A program made the translations under genes and the position numbers. Shown here piece after piece: positions 33,471-40,623 of a stretch of 64,000 nucleotides of DNA. A model generated the notes under the pieces. The model ran no database searches, was not told the DNA's origin, and was given only the letters and a program-made list of their open reading frames with translations. Each line of letters starts with the position of its first letter. Positions within the stretch are counted from its first letter, which is position 1. Origin of the DNA: Oscillospiraceae bacterium (GTDB taxonomy: Bacteria > Bacillota > Clostridia > Oscillospirales > Ruminococcaceae); NCBI GenBank assembly GCA_017828975.1, contig JAGAJN010000031.1, positions 124,001-188,000 of the forward strand, written 5' to 3'.

Positions 33471-33838
33471 TCTAATTGCGCTACCCGTTCACATTCCTCG
33501 CAGCTGCAATATTTAGGTTCTGTGCCCATTTCGGAGATAAGTATCCAGCCGATAAATCTGACGATATAATCTGGGGGCTTGCGCCGTCCCGAGCACCAGA
33601 CCTCCACCATTTCAAGGGGAATTCCGTATGCTGCGGCAAAGTTCGGAAGCGTCAGCCCGCTTACTTTCACAATGGCGGGGAATTTGGAGTTTTTGACTAT
33701 GTAGATGATCGTTGACGCACGCTCGATCTCTTCCTTGGTGAAGCCGTATTTCTCGGTATATTTTTCCACCGGGTACTGCTCGGGAAACAGAAATTCCTGA
33801 GATTCCGCAAGCAGCTGCATAAATTCTGAAAACTTCAT
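33464..33838 (-). CDS. Small HTH-like protein between two tRNA-Leu genes
   Basis: A 124-residue protein with two HTH-like stretches: about 24-45 (EKYTEKYGFTKEEIERASTI) and about 58-85 (SGLTLPNFAAAYGIPLEMVEVWCSGRRKPPDYI). The second is reminiscent of Cro/XRE-type domains and precedes an FIGWIL hydrophobic end. The last 20 residues carry a Cys-x-Cys-x-x-Cys cluster (KYCSCEECE). AGAGGCGAAC precedes the start. It may be a transcriptional regulator, or a protein with a non-DNA-binding XRE fold. Its stop overlaps the terminator of the convergent tRNA. Confidence 0.7.
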   Translation of the reverse strand: MKFSEFMQLLAESQEFLFPEQYPVEKYTEKYGFTKEEIERASTIIYIVKNSKFPAIVKVSGLTLPNFAAAYGIPLEMVEVWCSGRRKPPDYIVRFIGWILISEMGTEPKYCSCEECERVAQLDK

Positions 33839-33909
33839 TTTGTTCGCCTCTTATGATAATCATACATTATGATATAAAAAAGAGGATTACACAATGTAAT
33901 CCTCATAAA

Positions 33910-33996
33910 TGGTGCGGATAGCAGGACTTGAACCTGTACCGAGTTGCCCCGACTAGCACCTGAAGCTAGCGCGTCTGCCGATTCCGCCATATCCGC
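33910..33996 (-). tRNA. tRNA-Leu, anticodon CAG
   Basis: On the minus strand the acceptor stem GCGGATA pairs with TATCCGC, discriminator A, and CCA is encoded. The anticodon stem CTAGC/GCTAG encloses the loop TTCAGGT, giving CAG. There is a long variable arm and the T-loop is TTCAAGTC. Length is 87 nt. Confidence 0.96.
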
Positions 33997-34033
33997 ATTT
34001 TGTTGATTTCGTGTTACCGTCAATCAACAAAAT
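33997..34033 (-). repeat. Perfect inverted repeat in the 5' leader of tRNA-Leu(CAG)
   Basis: ATTTTGTTGATT (33997-34008) and AATCAACAAAAT (34022-34033) are exact complements around a 13-bp loop. They fill the entire leader between the promoter and the mature 5' end. Confidence 0.7.
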
Positions 34034-34035
34034 CT

Positions 34036-34064
34036 ATTATACTACAATAAACTCAATTTGTCAA
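34036..34064 (-). promoter_or_regulatory. Consensus promoter of tRNA-Leu(CAG)
   Basis: On the minus strand TTGACA (34059-34064), 17 bp, TATAAT (34036-34041). Confidence 0.92.
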
Positions 34065-34106
34065 GGGGTTTTCGGAAATTTTTTCGGATTTTTTTTGAAA
34101 ACTGTC

Positions 34107-34640
34107 TTAGATTACAGAAAAATCCCATAAAACCGTGCCTGAAAGCTCCTTCAGAGTAAAAATTCCATCGGAAAATGTCATATATGTCCGAGGATTTCCG
34201 CACTTTGGAATGGAAACGGAACCGGGATTGATGTAAAAATATCTCTCCAGCTTTTCCGCCGCAAACAGGTGAGTGTGCCCGTTCAGCAGGATACCGCCAT
34301 TTGACGGACTGAACTCGGGCTTGTGTCCGTGAGCGGCAAGCATTGTGAAGCCGTCTGCGAAAATCATTGCGCTGTCCGAAAGAATGGGAAAATCCAGCAC
34401 CATTTGGTCAACATCGCAGTCGCAGTTGCCCCTGACGGCTATGATATTTTCCGCATTTTTGTTGAGCAGTTCAATAGTGCCGCTGGGGTCATATCCCGAA
34501 AAGACGCCGTTTCTGGGACCGTGATAAAGCAGATCTCCCAGAAGAATGAGCTTTTCCGCTTTCTCCTGCGCAAATCGTTCAAACATTTCACGGCAACATT
34601 CCGAATGTCCGTGAATATCCGACGCTATCATCAGCTTCAT
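34107..34640 (-). CDS. YfcE-type metallophosphoesterase
   Basis: A 177-residue calcineurin-like phosphodiesterase of the YfcE/MJ0936 group. Metal ligands are visible in SDIHGH (Asp8, His10), LLGDLLYHG, VRGNCD (Asn-Cys-Asp replaces Asn-His-Asp or Asn-Cys-Asp as in YfcE), AAHGH and NGHTH. It should hydrolyse phosphodiesters in the cytoplasm. It overlaps the coaBC stop by 4 bases (ATGA), so the two are translationally coupled. Function beyond phosphodiesterase activity is unknown. Confidence 0.9.
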   Translation of the reverse strand: MKLMIASDIHGHSECCREMFERFAQEKAEKLILLGDLLYHGPRNGVFSGYDPSGTIELLNKNAENIIAVRGNCDCDVDQMVLDFPILSDSAMIFADGFTMLAAHGHKPEFSPSNGGILLNGHTHLFAAEKLERYFYINPGSVSIPKCGNPRTYMTFSDGIFTLKELSGTVLWDFSVI

Positions 34641-35845
34641 TTGCCATTCTCCTTTTCCGAGATGTTTTTGAGTTCGTCCAGAATTATCTGCGCCGCCTGA
34701 AGCTTGGGCATAACATCAAGCTGACGTTCGCCGTCCTTGGTGATAAGGGTGATTATGTTGGTGTCCGTTCCGAAGCCTGCACCAGCCGTCCTAAGACTGT
34801 TTGCGCAGATCATATCGCAGTTTTTCGATGCAAGCTTTTTTCGGGAATTCTCCAGAACATTGTCCGTTTCCATGGAAAATCCGCAGATAAGCTGTCCCGA
34901 CGGCTTATGTTCGCCCAGATATTTCAGAATGTCCTTGGTGCGTTTGAGTTCTATCTTCATATCGTCGTCGGATTTCTTGATTTTTCCTTCGGCGGTGACA
35001 GCGGGGGTGTAGTCCGCAACGGCGGCAGCCTTGATGATAAAGTCCTGTTCGGGCGCACTCTCCGTTACCGCATTGAACATATCCTCGGCGGAGGTAACAT
35101 TTACCACGTTCACAAAAAGCGGCGGCTTAACGTCCATATGTGCCGCAACAAGGGTAACGTCCGCACCTCTCAGCATAGCAGCTTCTGCGACTGCGCAGCC
35201 CATTTTTCCCGAAGAATGGTTTGTAATGAACCGTACGGGGTCGATGGCTTCACGGGTAGCGCCTGCGGTAACGAGCACTTTTTTGCCCGTCAGGTCCTTG
35301 GGACAGGCGATCTCACGGAGGACAGCCGCCAGCAGAGTTTCCTCGTCGGGCATTCTTCCGTCACCGCTGTCGCCGTTGGCAAGCATTCCGTGTTCGGGCG
35401 TGATTATGTCATATCCGAAACGGCGAAGCTTTTCTATGTTGTCCTGCACAATGGGATTATGATACATATTGTGATTCATAGCGGGGGACAGGATCTTCTT
35501 GCATGGACACGCCATAACTGTTGTGGTCAGCATATCGTCCGCAATGCCGTTTGCGATTTTTCCAATGACATTTGCAGATGCGGGGGCGATCAGCACAACA
35601 TCAGCCTGCTTTGCCAGCGCAACGTGTTCAACGCTGTACTGAAAATTCCTGTCAAATGTGTCGATAAGGCACTTGTTTCCCGTAAGCGTTTCAAAGGTTA
35701 TGGGATTGATAAAATTTGTGGCATTTTCCGTCATAAGCACCTGAACATTACAGCTCAGCTTTTTTAACATTCTTGCAAGATTGGCTATTTTATATGCGGC
35801 AATGCTTCCGCTGACCGCAAGCACCGCTGTTTTTCCTTTTAACAT
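34637..35845 (-). CDS. coaBC: Bifunctional phosphopantothenoylcysteine decarboxylase/synthetase
   Basis: A 402-residue CoaBC. The N-terminal flavin decarboxylase half (about 1-180) shows SGSIAAYK, the NMYHNP substrate clamp and the catalytic Cys in the region ANGDSGDGRMPDEE. The C-terminal synthetase half (about 185-400) has ITNHSSGKMG and AAVADY motifs and the KKSDDDMKIELKRTKDIL segment. Together they turn phosphopantothenate plus cysteine into phosphopantetheine for coenzyme A. GAAGGAG precedes the start. Divergently placed next to it are an S component for pantothenate-like uptake and coaX, giving a compact coenzyme A locus. Confidence 0.96.
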   Translation of the reverse strand: MLKGKTAVLAVSGSIAAYKIANLARMLKKLSCNVQVLMTENATNFINPITFETLTGNKCLIDTFDRNFQYSVEHVALAKQADVVLIAPASANVIGKIANGIADDMLTTTVMACPCKKILSPAMNHNMYHNPIVQDNIEKLRRFGYDIITPEHGMLANGDSGDGRMPDEETLLAAVLREIACPKDLTGKKVLVTAGATREAIDPVRFITNHSSGKMGCAVAEAAMLRGADVTLVAAHMDVKPPLFVNVVNVTSAEDMFNAVTESAPEQDFIIKAAAVADYTPAVTAEGKIKKSDDDMKIELKRTKDILKYLGEHKPSGQLICGFSMETDNVLENSRKKLASKNCDMICANSLRTAGAGFGTDTNIITLITKDGERQLDVMPKLQAAQIILDELKNISEKENGK

Positions 35846-36018
35846 AGAAACCGCTCCTTCTGTTGTATTGATTATATTATAACACAGATATTTGCGTATG
35901 TCATTATTTTTCTTGAAATAATTAAAAAAACATATATCAATTCCCGGGGAAATGTGGTATAATAATATGGTATTGTATTGTATCCCTTTATGGGAATGAT
36001 AACAAGGAGGAACTTAAT

Positions 36019-36660
36019 ATGAACACATCAAGCAAAACGACAAAGCTCGTAATTCTGGGGCTGCTGACAGCTATTCTGCTGGTCATGGCATACACGCCGC
36101 TGGGTTACCTGAACATCGGCCCGCTGGCTATCTCGTTCAACATGATACCCGTGGCGATAGCTGCTATCACGCTGGGACCTGTGGGCGGTGCAGTAGTCGG
36201 CGCAGTTTTCGGACTGACAAGCTTTCTGCAGTGCATCGGCGTCGGCGGAACAAGCGGAATGGGCGTTATTCTTTTTGAAATAAGCCCCGTGCTGGCATTT
36301 GTCCAGAGATTTGTTCCGAGAGTGCTGGACGGCTTCCTGCTAGGCTATATCTATTCGGGAACAAAGAAGCTTTTTAACCCCTATGCAGCCTGCTTTGTTA
36401 CGGGATTTTTCTCGGCGTTTCTTAACACTGCGTTCTTTATGACGGCTCTGGTTGCACTTTTTGGCAATACGGATTATGTCAGGGAACTAATGGACGGCAG
36501 AAACGTTATCGTATTTATCTGCGCATTTGTCGGAGTAAATGCTGTTTGCGAAATGCTTTCATCGACTGTTATATCGGGTGCGGTGGGCACTGCACTTATT
36601 AAGGCGAAGCTTATCCCGACGGCTGATTTAAAGAAGGCATCGCCGCAGGAAACAGCTTGA
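36019..36660 (+). CDS. panT: ECF transporter S component, probably for pantothenate
   Basis: A 213-residue integral membrane protein with about six hydrophobic segments and an N-terminal TKLVILGLLTAILLVM region, where ECF S components dock to the T component. The sequence LNIGPLAISFNMIPVAIAAITLGPVGGAVVGAVFG is typical of the PanT/RibU-like S-component family. It lies 17 bp before coaX and divergent from coaBC, both of the coenzyme A pathway, so pantothenate is the best-supported substrate. The shared energising module (EcfA, A', T) is expected elsewhere. AAGGAGG precedes the start. Confidence 0.82.
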   Translation: MNTSSKTTKLVILGLLTAILLVMAYTPLGYLNIGPLAISFNMIPVAIAAITLGPVGGAVVGAVFGLTSFLQCIGVGGTSGMGVILFEISPVLAFVQRFVPRVLDGFLLGYIYSGTKKLFNPYAACFVTGFFSAFLNTAFFMTALVALFGNTDYVRELMDGRNVIVFICAFVGVNAVCEMLSSTVISGAVGTALIKAKLIPTADLKKASPQETA

Positions 36661-36677
36661 TTTCGGAGGAATAAAAA

Positions 36678-37442
36678 ATGGTTCTTGCTGTTGATATAGG
36701 AAATTCAAATATCGTGCTGGGCTGTTTTGAGGGGAGCGAGATAAAGTTCGTTGAACGTCTTTCCACTAACCTCAACTCCACCGAGCTTGAATATACTGTA
36801 CTTATCAAGACGATACTGGAGCTTAACAATATTGACGGGAATACCTTTGAGGGGGGAATAATCTCCTCGGTCGTCCCGTCGGTTACGCATACTGTCAAGA
36901 AGGCGATGGAGCGGCTTACGGGACGGGACACAATCGTTGTCGAGCCGGGACTGAAAACAGGTCTGAAGATAAGGCTTGACAATCCCGCACAGCTGGGAAG
37001 TGACAGAGTTGCGGACGCTGTTGCGGCGATAAACTTTTACCCTTGTCCGTCCATTATAATTGATATGGGCACGGCTACGACAATTTCCGTTATCGGCGCA
37101 GACAAGAGCTTTCTCGGCGGAATGATAATCCCCGGGCTTCGGGTATCGCTGGAGTCGCTGTCAATGCGTACCTCACAGCTGCCCAAAATCAGCCTTGAAC
37201 CGCCCAAAAGAGTCATCGGCTCAAACACGGTCGATTGCATGAAAAGCGGCATTATCTACTACACTGCTTCCGGCATAGACGGTGCGGTCGACCGTCTTGA
37301 AGCGGAGCTTGGCGAGAAATGCACGGTAATTTCAACAGGCGGTCTGGCAAACACCATTATCCCTTTCTGCAAGCGTGATATTATCATCGACGATAAGCTG
37401 CTTTTAAAGGGGCTTATGGTCATTTACAATAAAAACAAATAA
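36678..37442 (+). CDS. coaX: Type III pantothenate kinase
   Basis: A 254-residue CoaX of the ASKHA fold. The N-terminal phosphate loop DIGNSNIVLG (about 5-14), GSDRVADAVAA (about 97-107), the ATP-site DMGTATTI (about 119-126) and the conserved C-terminal STGGLA are visible. It phosphorylates pantothenate without feedback inhibition by coenzyme A and needs a monovalent cation. GGAGGAA precedes the start. It is co-transcribed with the upstream S component and followed by a strong terminator. Confidence 0.96.
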   Translation: MVLAVDIGNSNIVLGCFEGSEIKFVERLSTNLNSTELEYTVLIKTILELNNIDGNTFEGGIISSVVPSVTHTVKKAMERLTGRDTIVVEPGLKTGLKIRLDNPAQLGSDRVADAVAAINFYPCPSIIIDMGTATTISVIGADKSFLGGMIIPGLRVSLESLSMRTSQLPKISLEPPKRVIGSNTVDCMKSGIIYYTASGIDGAVDRLEAELGEKCTVISTGGLANTIIPFCKRDIIIDDKLLLKGLMVIYNKNK

Positions 37443-37456
37443 TACAATACAAATAT

Positions 37457-37496
37457 AGCCGCTGCGGTTTAAATAATGACCGCAGCGGCTTTTTCT
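37457..37496 (+). terminator. Terminator after coaX
   Basis: A perfect 12-bp stem AGCCGCTGCGGT / ACCGCAGCGGCT followed by TTTTTC. Being symmetric it also serves the convergent pyrB gene. Confidence 0.9.
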
Positions 37497-37509
37497 TTGC
37501 CAAAAGGTG

Positions 37510-38595
37510 TTACTTTGCAATTCTTTCATCGCAGAATTCGCAGATATATTCCTTTTCTGTTTCGATAAATGATTTCGGGAGATACTCCTCCTTGTGGGTG
37601 ATACACTTGGGATTGGTGCAGGTAAGCTCATCGTGGATATGACCTTTAAGCATCTGCTGGGGAACGGGGTTTTCGCTTTCCTCTATCATGGTGAGGATAA
37701 GCGCCATTCTGACATACATTCCGTACTTAGCCTGCTCGAAGAACTTTGTTCTGGGGTCATGGTCGGTGTTTACGGGAATTTCGTCCAGACGGGGCAGGGG
37801 GTGAAGGACGATAAGGTCGGCCTTTGCCTTTGCCAGCTTGTCATTGTCAAGGCAGTAAACGTTTTTCAGACGCTCATATTCCTCCATGCTGGAAAAACGC
37901 TCCTGCTGAACTCTTGTCATATACAGTACATCAAGATTTCCGATAGCGTCATCAAGAGAGGGGATCTCCTCATAGGGACAGTTTCTGCTGTCAAGTATCT
38001 CCTTAACATAATTGGGCATTGCCAGCTCGTCTGTGGAGATGAAAACAAACTTATTGTCGGGGTAACGGGACAGAGCCTTGCAAAGTGAATGAACCGTTCT
38101 GCCGTTTTTCAGATCGCCGCACAGACCGACGGTAAGTCCCGTAAGCCTGCCCTTCTCGCGGGAGAGGGTGAGCAGGTCTGTAAGTGTCTGAGTGGGGTGG
38201 AGATGTCCGCCGTCGCCTGCGTTGATAATGGGGCAGTCAGCGGTGAGAGATGCAGCCTTAGCAGAGCCTTCAAGGGGATTTCTCATAACCATGATATCCG
38301 CATAGGAGCTTACTATCTTAGTTGTGTCCTTGAGATTTTCGCCCTTTGCTACCGAGGACGTTTCGGGGTTGTCAAAGCCGATAAGTGTTCCGCCAAGACG
38401 GAGCATAGCGGTCTGGAAGGACATTTGTGTTCTGGTGGAAGGCTCATAAAAAAGTGTTGCGAGAATTTTTCCGTCGCACTTTTTCGCATATTCCTTGGGA
38501 TTATCCTTTATTGCCGAGCCGAGAGAGATGATCTTGTCCCACCATTCTCTGGGACGGTCGTCAAGGTCGATAAGATTCTGAAAAGAAGAATTCAT
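37510..38595 (-). CDS. pyrB: Aspartate carbamoyltransferase with a PyrI-like zinc ribbon
   Basis: A 361-residue protein. The catalytic ATCase part (about 1-310) shows the carbamoyl-phosphate loop FYEPSTRTQMSF, NPLEGSAKA, AGDGGHLHPTQTL, LHPLPRLDEI and the final GMYVRMALI helix. About 45 extra C-terminal residues carry Cys-x4-Cys (CTNPKC) and Cys-x2-Cys (CEFC) separated by 20 residues, the pattern of the zinc domain of the regulatory chain PyrI. No separate pyrI is present. The start at 38595 has GGAGG 8 bp before it. It catalyses the committed step of pyrimidine synthesis and is monocistronic. No PyrR-type attenuator is obvious upstream. Confidence 0.93.
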   Translation of the reverse strand: MNSSFQNLIDLDDRPREWWDKIISLGSAIKDNPKEYAKKCDGKILATLFYEPSTRTQMSFQTAMLRLGGTLIGFDNPETSSVAKGENLKDTTKIVSSYADIMVMRNPLEGSAKAASLTADCPIINAGDGGHLHPTQTLTDLLTLSREKGRLTGLTVGLCGDLKNGRTVHSLCKALSRYPDNKFVFISTDELAMPNYVKEILDSRNCPYEEIPSLDDAIGNLDVLYMTRVQQERFSSMEEYERLKNVYCLDNDKLAKAKADLIVLHPLPRLDEIPVNTDHDPRTKFFEQAKYGMYVRMALILTMIEESENPVPQQMLKGHIHDELTCTNPKCITHKEEYLPKSFIETEKEYICEFCDERIAK

Positions 38596-38704
38596 AGCTA
38601 TTTCCTCCACATAGAATAAATTTGCACTAAGCTTTATTCTATCAGATTTTTCTTCTTTTTTCAAGAGGATATTATAATTTTTTTGTTAAAGAATCGCTGA
38701 CGGT

Positions 38705-38908
38705 TCAGTTTTGCTTCGGCGGCACTATTTTTGTTTCCCTGCGCTCCTCGAATTCCGTGTACGGCTCTGTGCCGTCGGGAATGACGGGAGCTTCATTTTT
38801 TCCGGGGAATATTTTCAGTTCGCCTTTGCTGTGTACCTTAATGCTGTCGGGGACTTTGCTTTCTCTGACGGGACTGCCGCTGTAAAAGGGCTTGTCGGAT
38901 TCAACCAT
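38705..38908 (-). CDS. Small hydrophilic protein of unknown function
   Basis: A 67-residue, proline- and charge-rich protein (MVESDKPFYSGSPVRESKVPDS at the N-terminus region) with GAAAGGAAG 8 bp before its start. It contains no recognisable domain, membrane segment or cysteine and looks intrinsically disordered. It lies 110 bp upstream of pyrB on the same strand, with an AT-rich gap between. It may be a genuine small protein of the lineage. Confidence 0.55.
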   Translation of the reverse strand: MVESDKPFYSGSPVRESKVPDSIKVHSKGELKIFPGKNEAPVIPDGTEPYTEFEERRETKIVPPKQN

Positions 38909-39135
38909 ATGAATACTTCCTTTCTTTTTTACTATGTTTGTATTATAGCTTACTTTGATGTTTATTTATTGTAAAAAACGGAATATATGCAAGTATTAAT
39001 AATAAAGTTGCATTTCAGTTCCGATAATTACAATATTTCTGCAAATAGCGGTGATATAATGAATGACATCAAAGGAAATAACGTCAAACAGAAGCGGCGT
39101 CGTTTCCCGCATGCAAGCTGAAAGGAAGTATTGTT

Positions 39136-40272
39136 ATGAGTTATCCAAGTGTTGATTTTCTTTATCTGAATGAGGAAGACATGATTGCAGCAGGCGTAAA
39201 GGATATGGCAGGCTGCATTGAAACAATGGAAGAAATGTTCAAGCTGATGAAGGTCGGCAATTACAGAATGGGCGGCGCAAACGGAAACTCTCACGGTTGT
39301 ATGGTAATGTTCCCGCCCACATCGCCCTTCCCCGAAATGCCCGTTGACGGTCCCGACAGACGGTTTATGGCAATGCCTGCATATCTGGGCGGCAAGTTCG
39401 ATATGGCGGGAATGAAATGGTACGGTTCCAACGTTGCCAACAAGGAAAAGGGTTTGCCCCGTTCGATACTGATGCTTACGCTGAATGACAAGGACACAGG
39501 CGCACCGCTTGCGTATATGTCCGCAAATATCCTTTCCGCATACAGAACGGGTGCAGTTCCCGGAGTCGGATACAAGCATCTGTCAAAGAAGGATTCAAAG
39601 GTGGTCGGAATCATCGGACCGGGCGTTATGAGCAAGACGGCTCTTGCGGCGATAATGGCAGTTCGTCCCGAGATTGAAACCATCAAGGTAAAGGGCAGAG
39701 GAAAGGCTTCTCTTGATGCGTTTATCGAACACGTCAAGACAGAATATCCAAGTGTTAAGAATGTTTACGCAGTTGATACCATTGAAGAAGCTGTACGGGA
39801 TTCGGACATTGTATCCGCAAGCACATCGACGCCCACAGGCGACCCCGCCGAATATCCCTACATAAAGGAAGAATGGATAAAGCCCGGTGCTCTTATCAGC
39901 TCCACGGCGGCTCTCAGATTTGACGATGACTTTGTTATCAACAGAGCAAGAACAGTCACAGACAACATTATGCTTTACGAAGCATGGGAAGAAGAAATGA
40001 AGCCCAATGCTTACAACACAGTTCCTATTCCCGCAGTAAGAGTAATGGACCTTATTGCAGAGGGAAAAATGAGCAAGGACAGGGTAGACGATCTTGGTGA
40101 TATTCTTATGGGAACTATCCCCGTTCACCGTGATGAAAATGAGATAATCATCTATTCCATCGGCGGTATGCCTGTTGAAGATGTGGCATGGGGTACGGTA
40201 GTTTACAGAAACGCCCTTGCAAAGGGCATCGGCACAAAGCTTAATCTTTGGAAAACGCCGCAGATGATCTGA
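39136..40272 (+). CDS. Ornithine cyclodeaminase-like protein (tyramine oxidase subunit B-type)
   Basis: A 378-residue member of the ornithine cyclodeaminase/mu-crystallin family. The N-terminal substrate half includes GMKWYGSN (the catalytic-lysine region). The Rossmann NAD site is VVGIIGPGVMSKTAL (about 155-170), and SASTSTP and PGALISSTAA follow. Related proteins carry the database name tyramine oxidase subunit B, a label I recall and cannot verify. It heads a tight operon with an FAD/Fe-S dehydrogenase, a PII protein and an amino acid permease. It probably reduces, deaminates or cyclises an imino or amino acid made by the dehydrogenase. AAAGGAAG precedes the start. The exact substrate is unknown. 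Confidence 0.85.
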   Translation: MSYPSVDFLYLNEEDMIAAGVKDMAGCIETMEEMFKLMKVGNYRMGGANGNSHGCMVMFPPTSPFPEMPVDGPDRRFMAMPAYLGGKFDMAGMKWYGSNVANKEKGLPRSILMLTLNDKDTGAPLAYMSANILSAYRTGAVPGVGYKHLSKKDSKVVGIIGPGVMSKTALAAIMAVRPEIETIKVKGRGKASLDAFIEHVKTEYPSVKNVYAVDTIEEAVRDSDIVSASTSTPTGDPAEYPYIKEEWIKPGALISSTAALRFDDDFVINRARTVTDNIMLYEAWEEEMKPNAYNTVPIPAVRVMDLIAEGKMSKDRVDDLGDILMGTIPVHRDENEIIIYSIGGMPVEDVAWGTVVYRNALAKGIGTKLNLWKTPQMI

Positions 40273-40296
40273 TATATTATTGGAGGGAGAAGTAAA

Positions 40297-40623
40297 ATGA
40301 GAATCGACGAACATCCAATACTGGGAACCTACGAAAAGGGAAGAACGGTTTCCTTCACCTTTGACGGAAAAGAGCTTCAGGGCTGTGAGGGTGAGCCTAT
40401 TGCCATCGCCCTGAAAAATGCGGGAGTAATGGTCCACCGCTACACCAAAAAGGAGCACAAGCCCCGTGGAATATTCTGTGCTATCGGACGCTGCACAGAC
40501 TGCGTAATGATAGTAAACGGTAAGCCTAATGTGCGTACCTGCATAACACCCCTTGAAGAGGGCATGGAAGTCAGGACGCAGTATGGCGTCGGTGAAAAAG
40601 CGGAAGGGGGTGCTCAGCAATGA
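40297..40623 (+). CDS. Small (2Fe-2S)-binding subunit, HcnA-like
   Basis: A 108-residue Fer2_4-type ferredoxin domain with cysteines in LQGCEGE, FCAIGRCTDC and VRTC, the four-cysteine set of the small subunit of HcnABC-type heteromeric amine dehydrogenases (hydrogen cyanide synthase, opine oxidase, proline and hydroxyproline dehydrogenases). It should pass electrons between the FAD sites of the larger subunits and an acceptor. GGAGGGAG precedes the start. It overlaps the next gene by 4 bases. Confidence 0.9.
   Translation: MRIDEHPILGTYEKGRTVSFTFDGKELQGCEGEPIAIALKNAGVMVHRYTKKEHKPRGIFCAIGRCTDCVMIVNGKPNVRTCITPLEEGMEVRTQYGVGEKAEGGAQQ

Noticed and set aside
33345..33996. The two tRNA-Leu genes as possible attachment sites of an integrated island.
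   Set aside because: No integrase lies nearby, there are no direct repeats of the tRNA 3' ends, and the gene between them looks native in composition.
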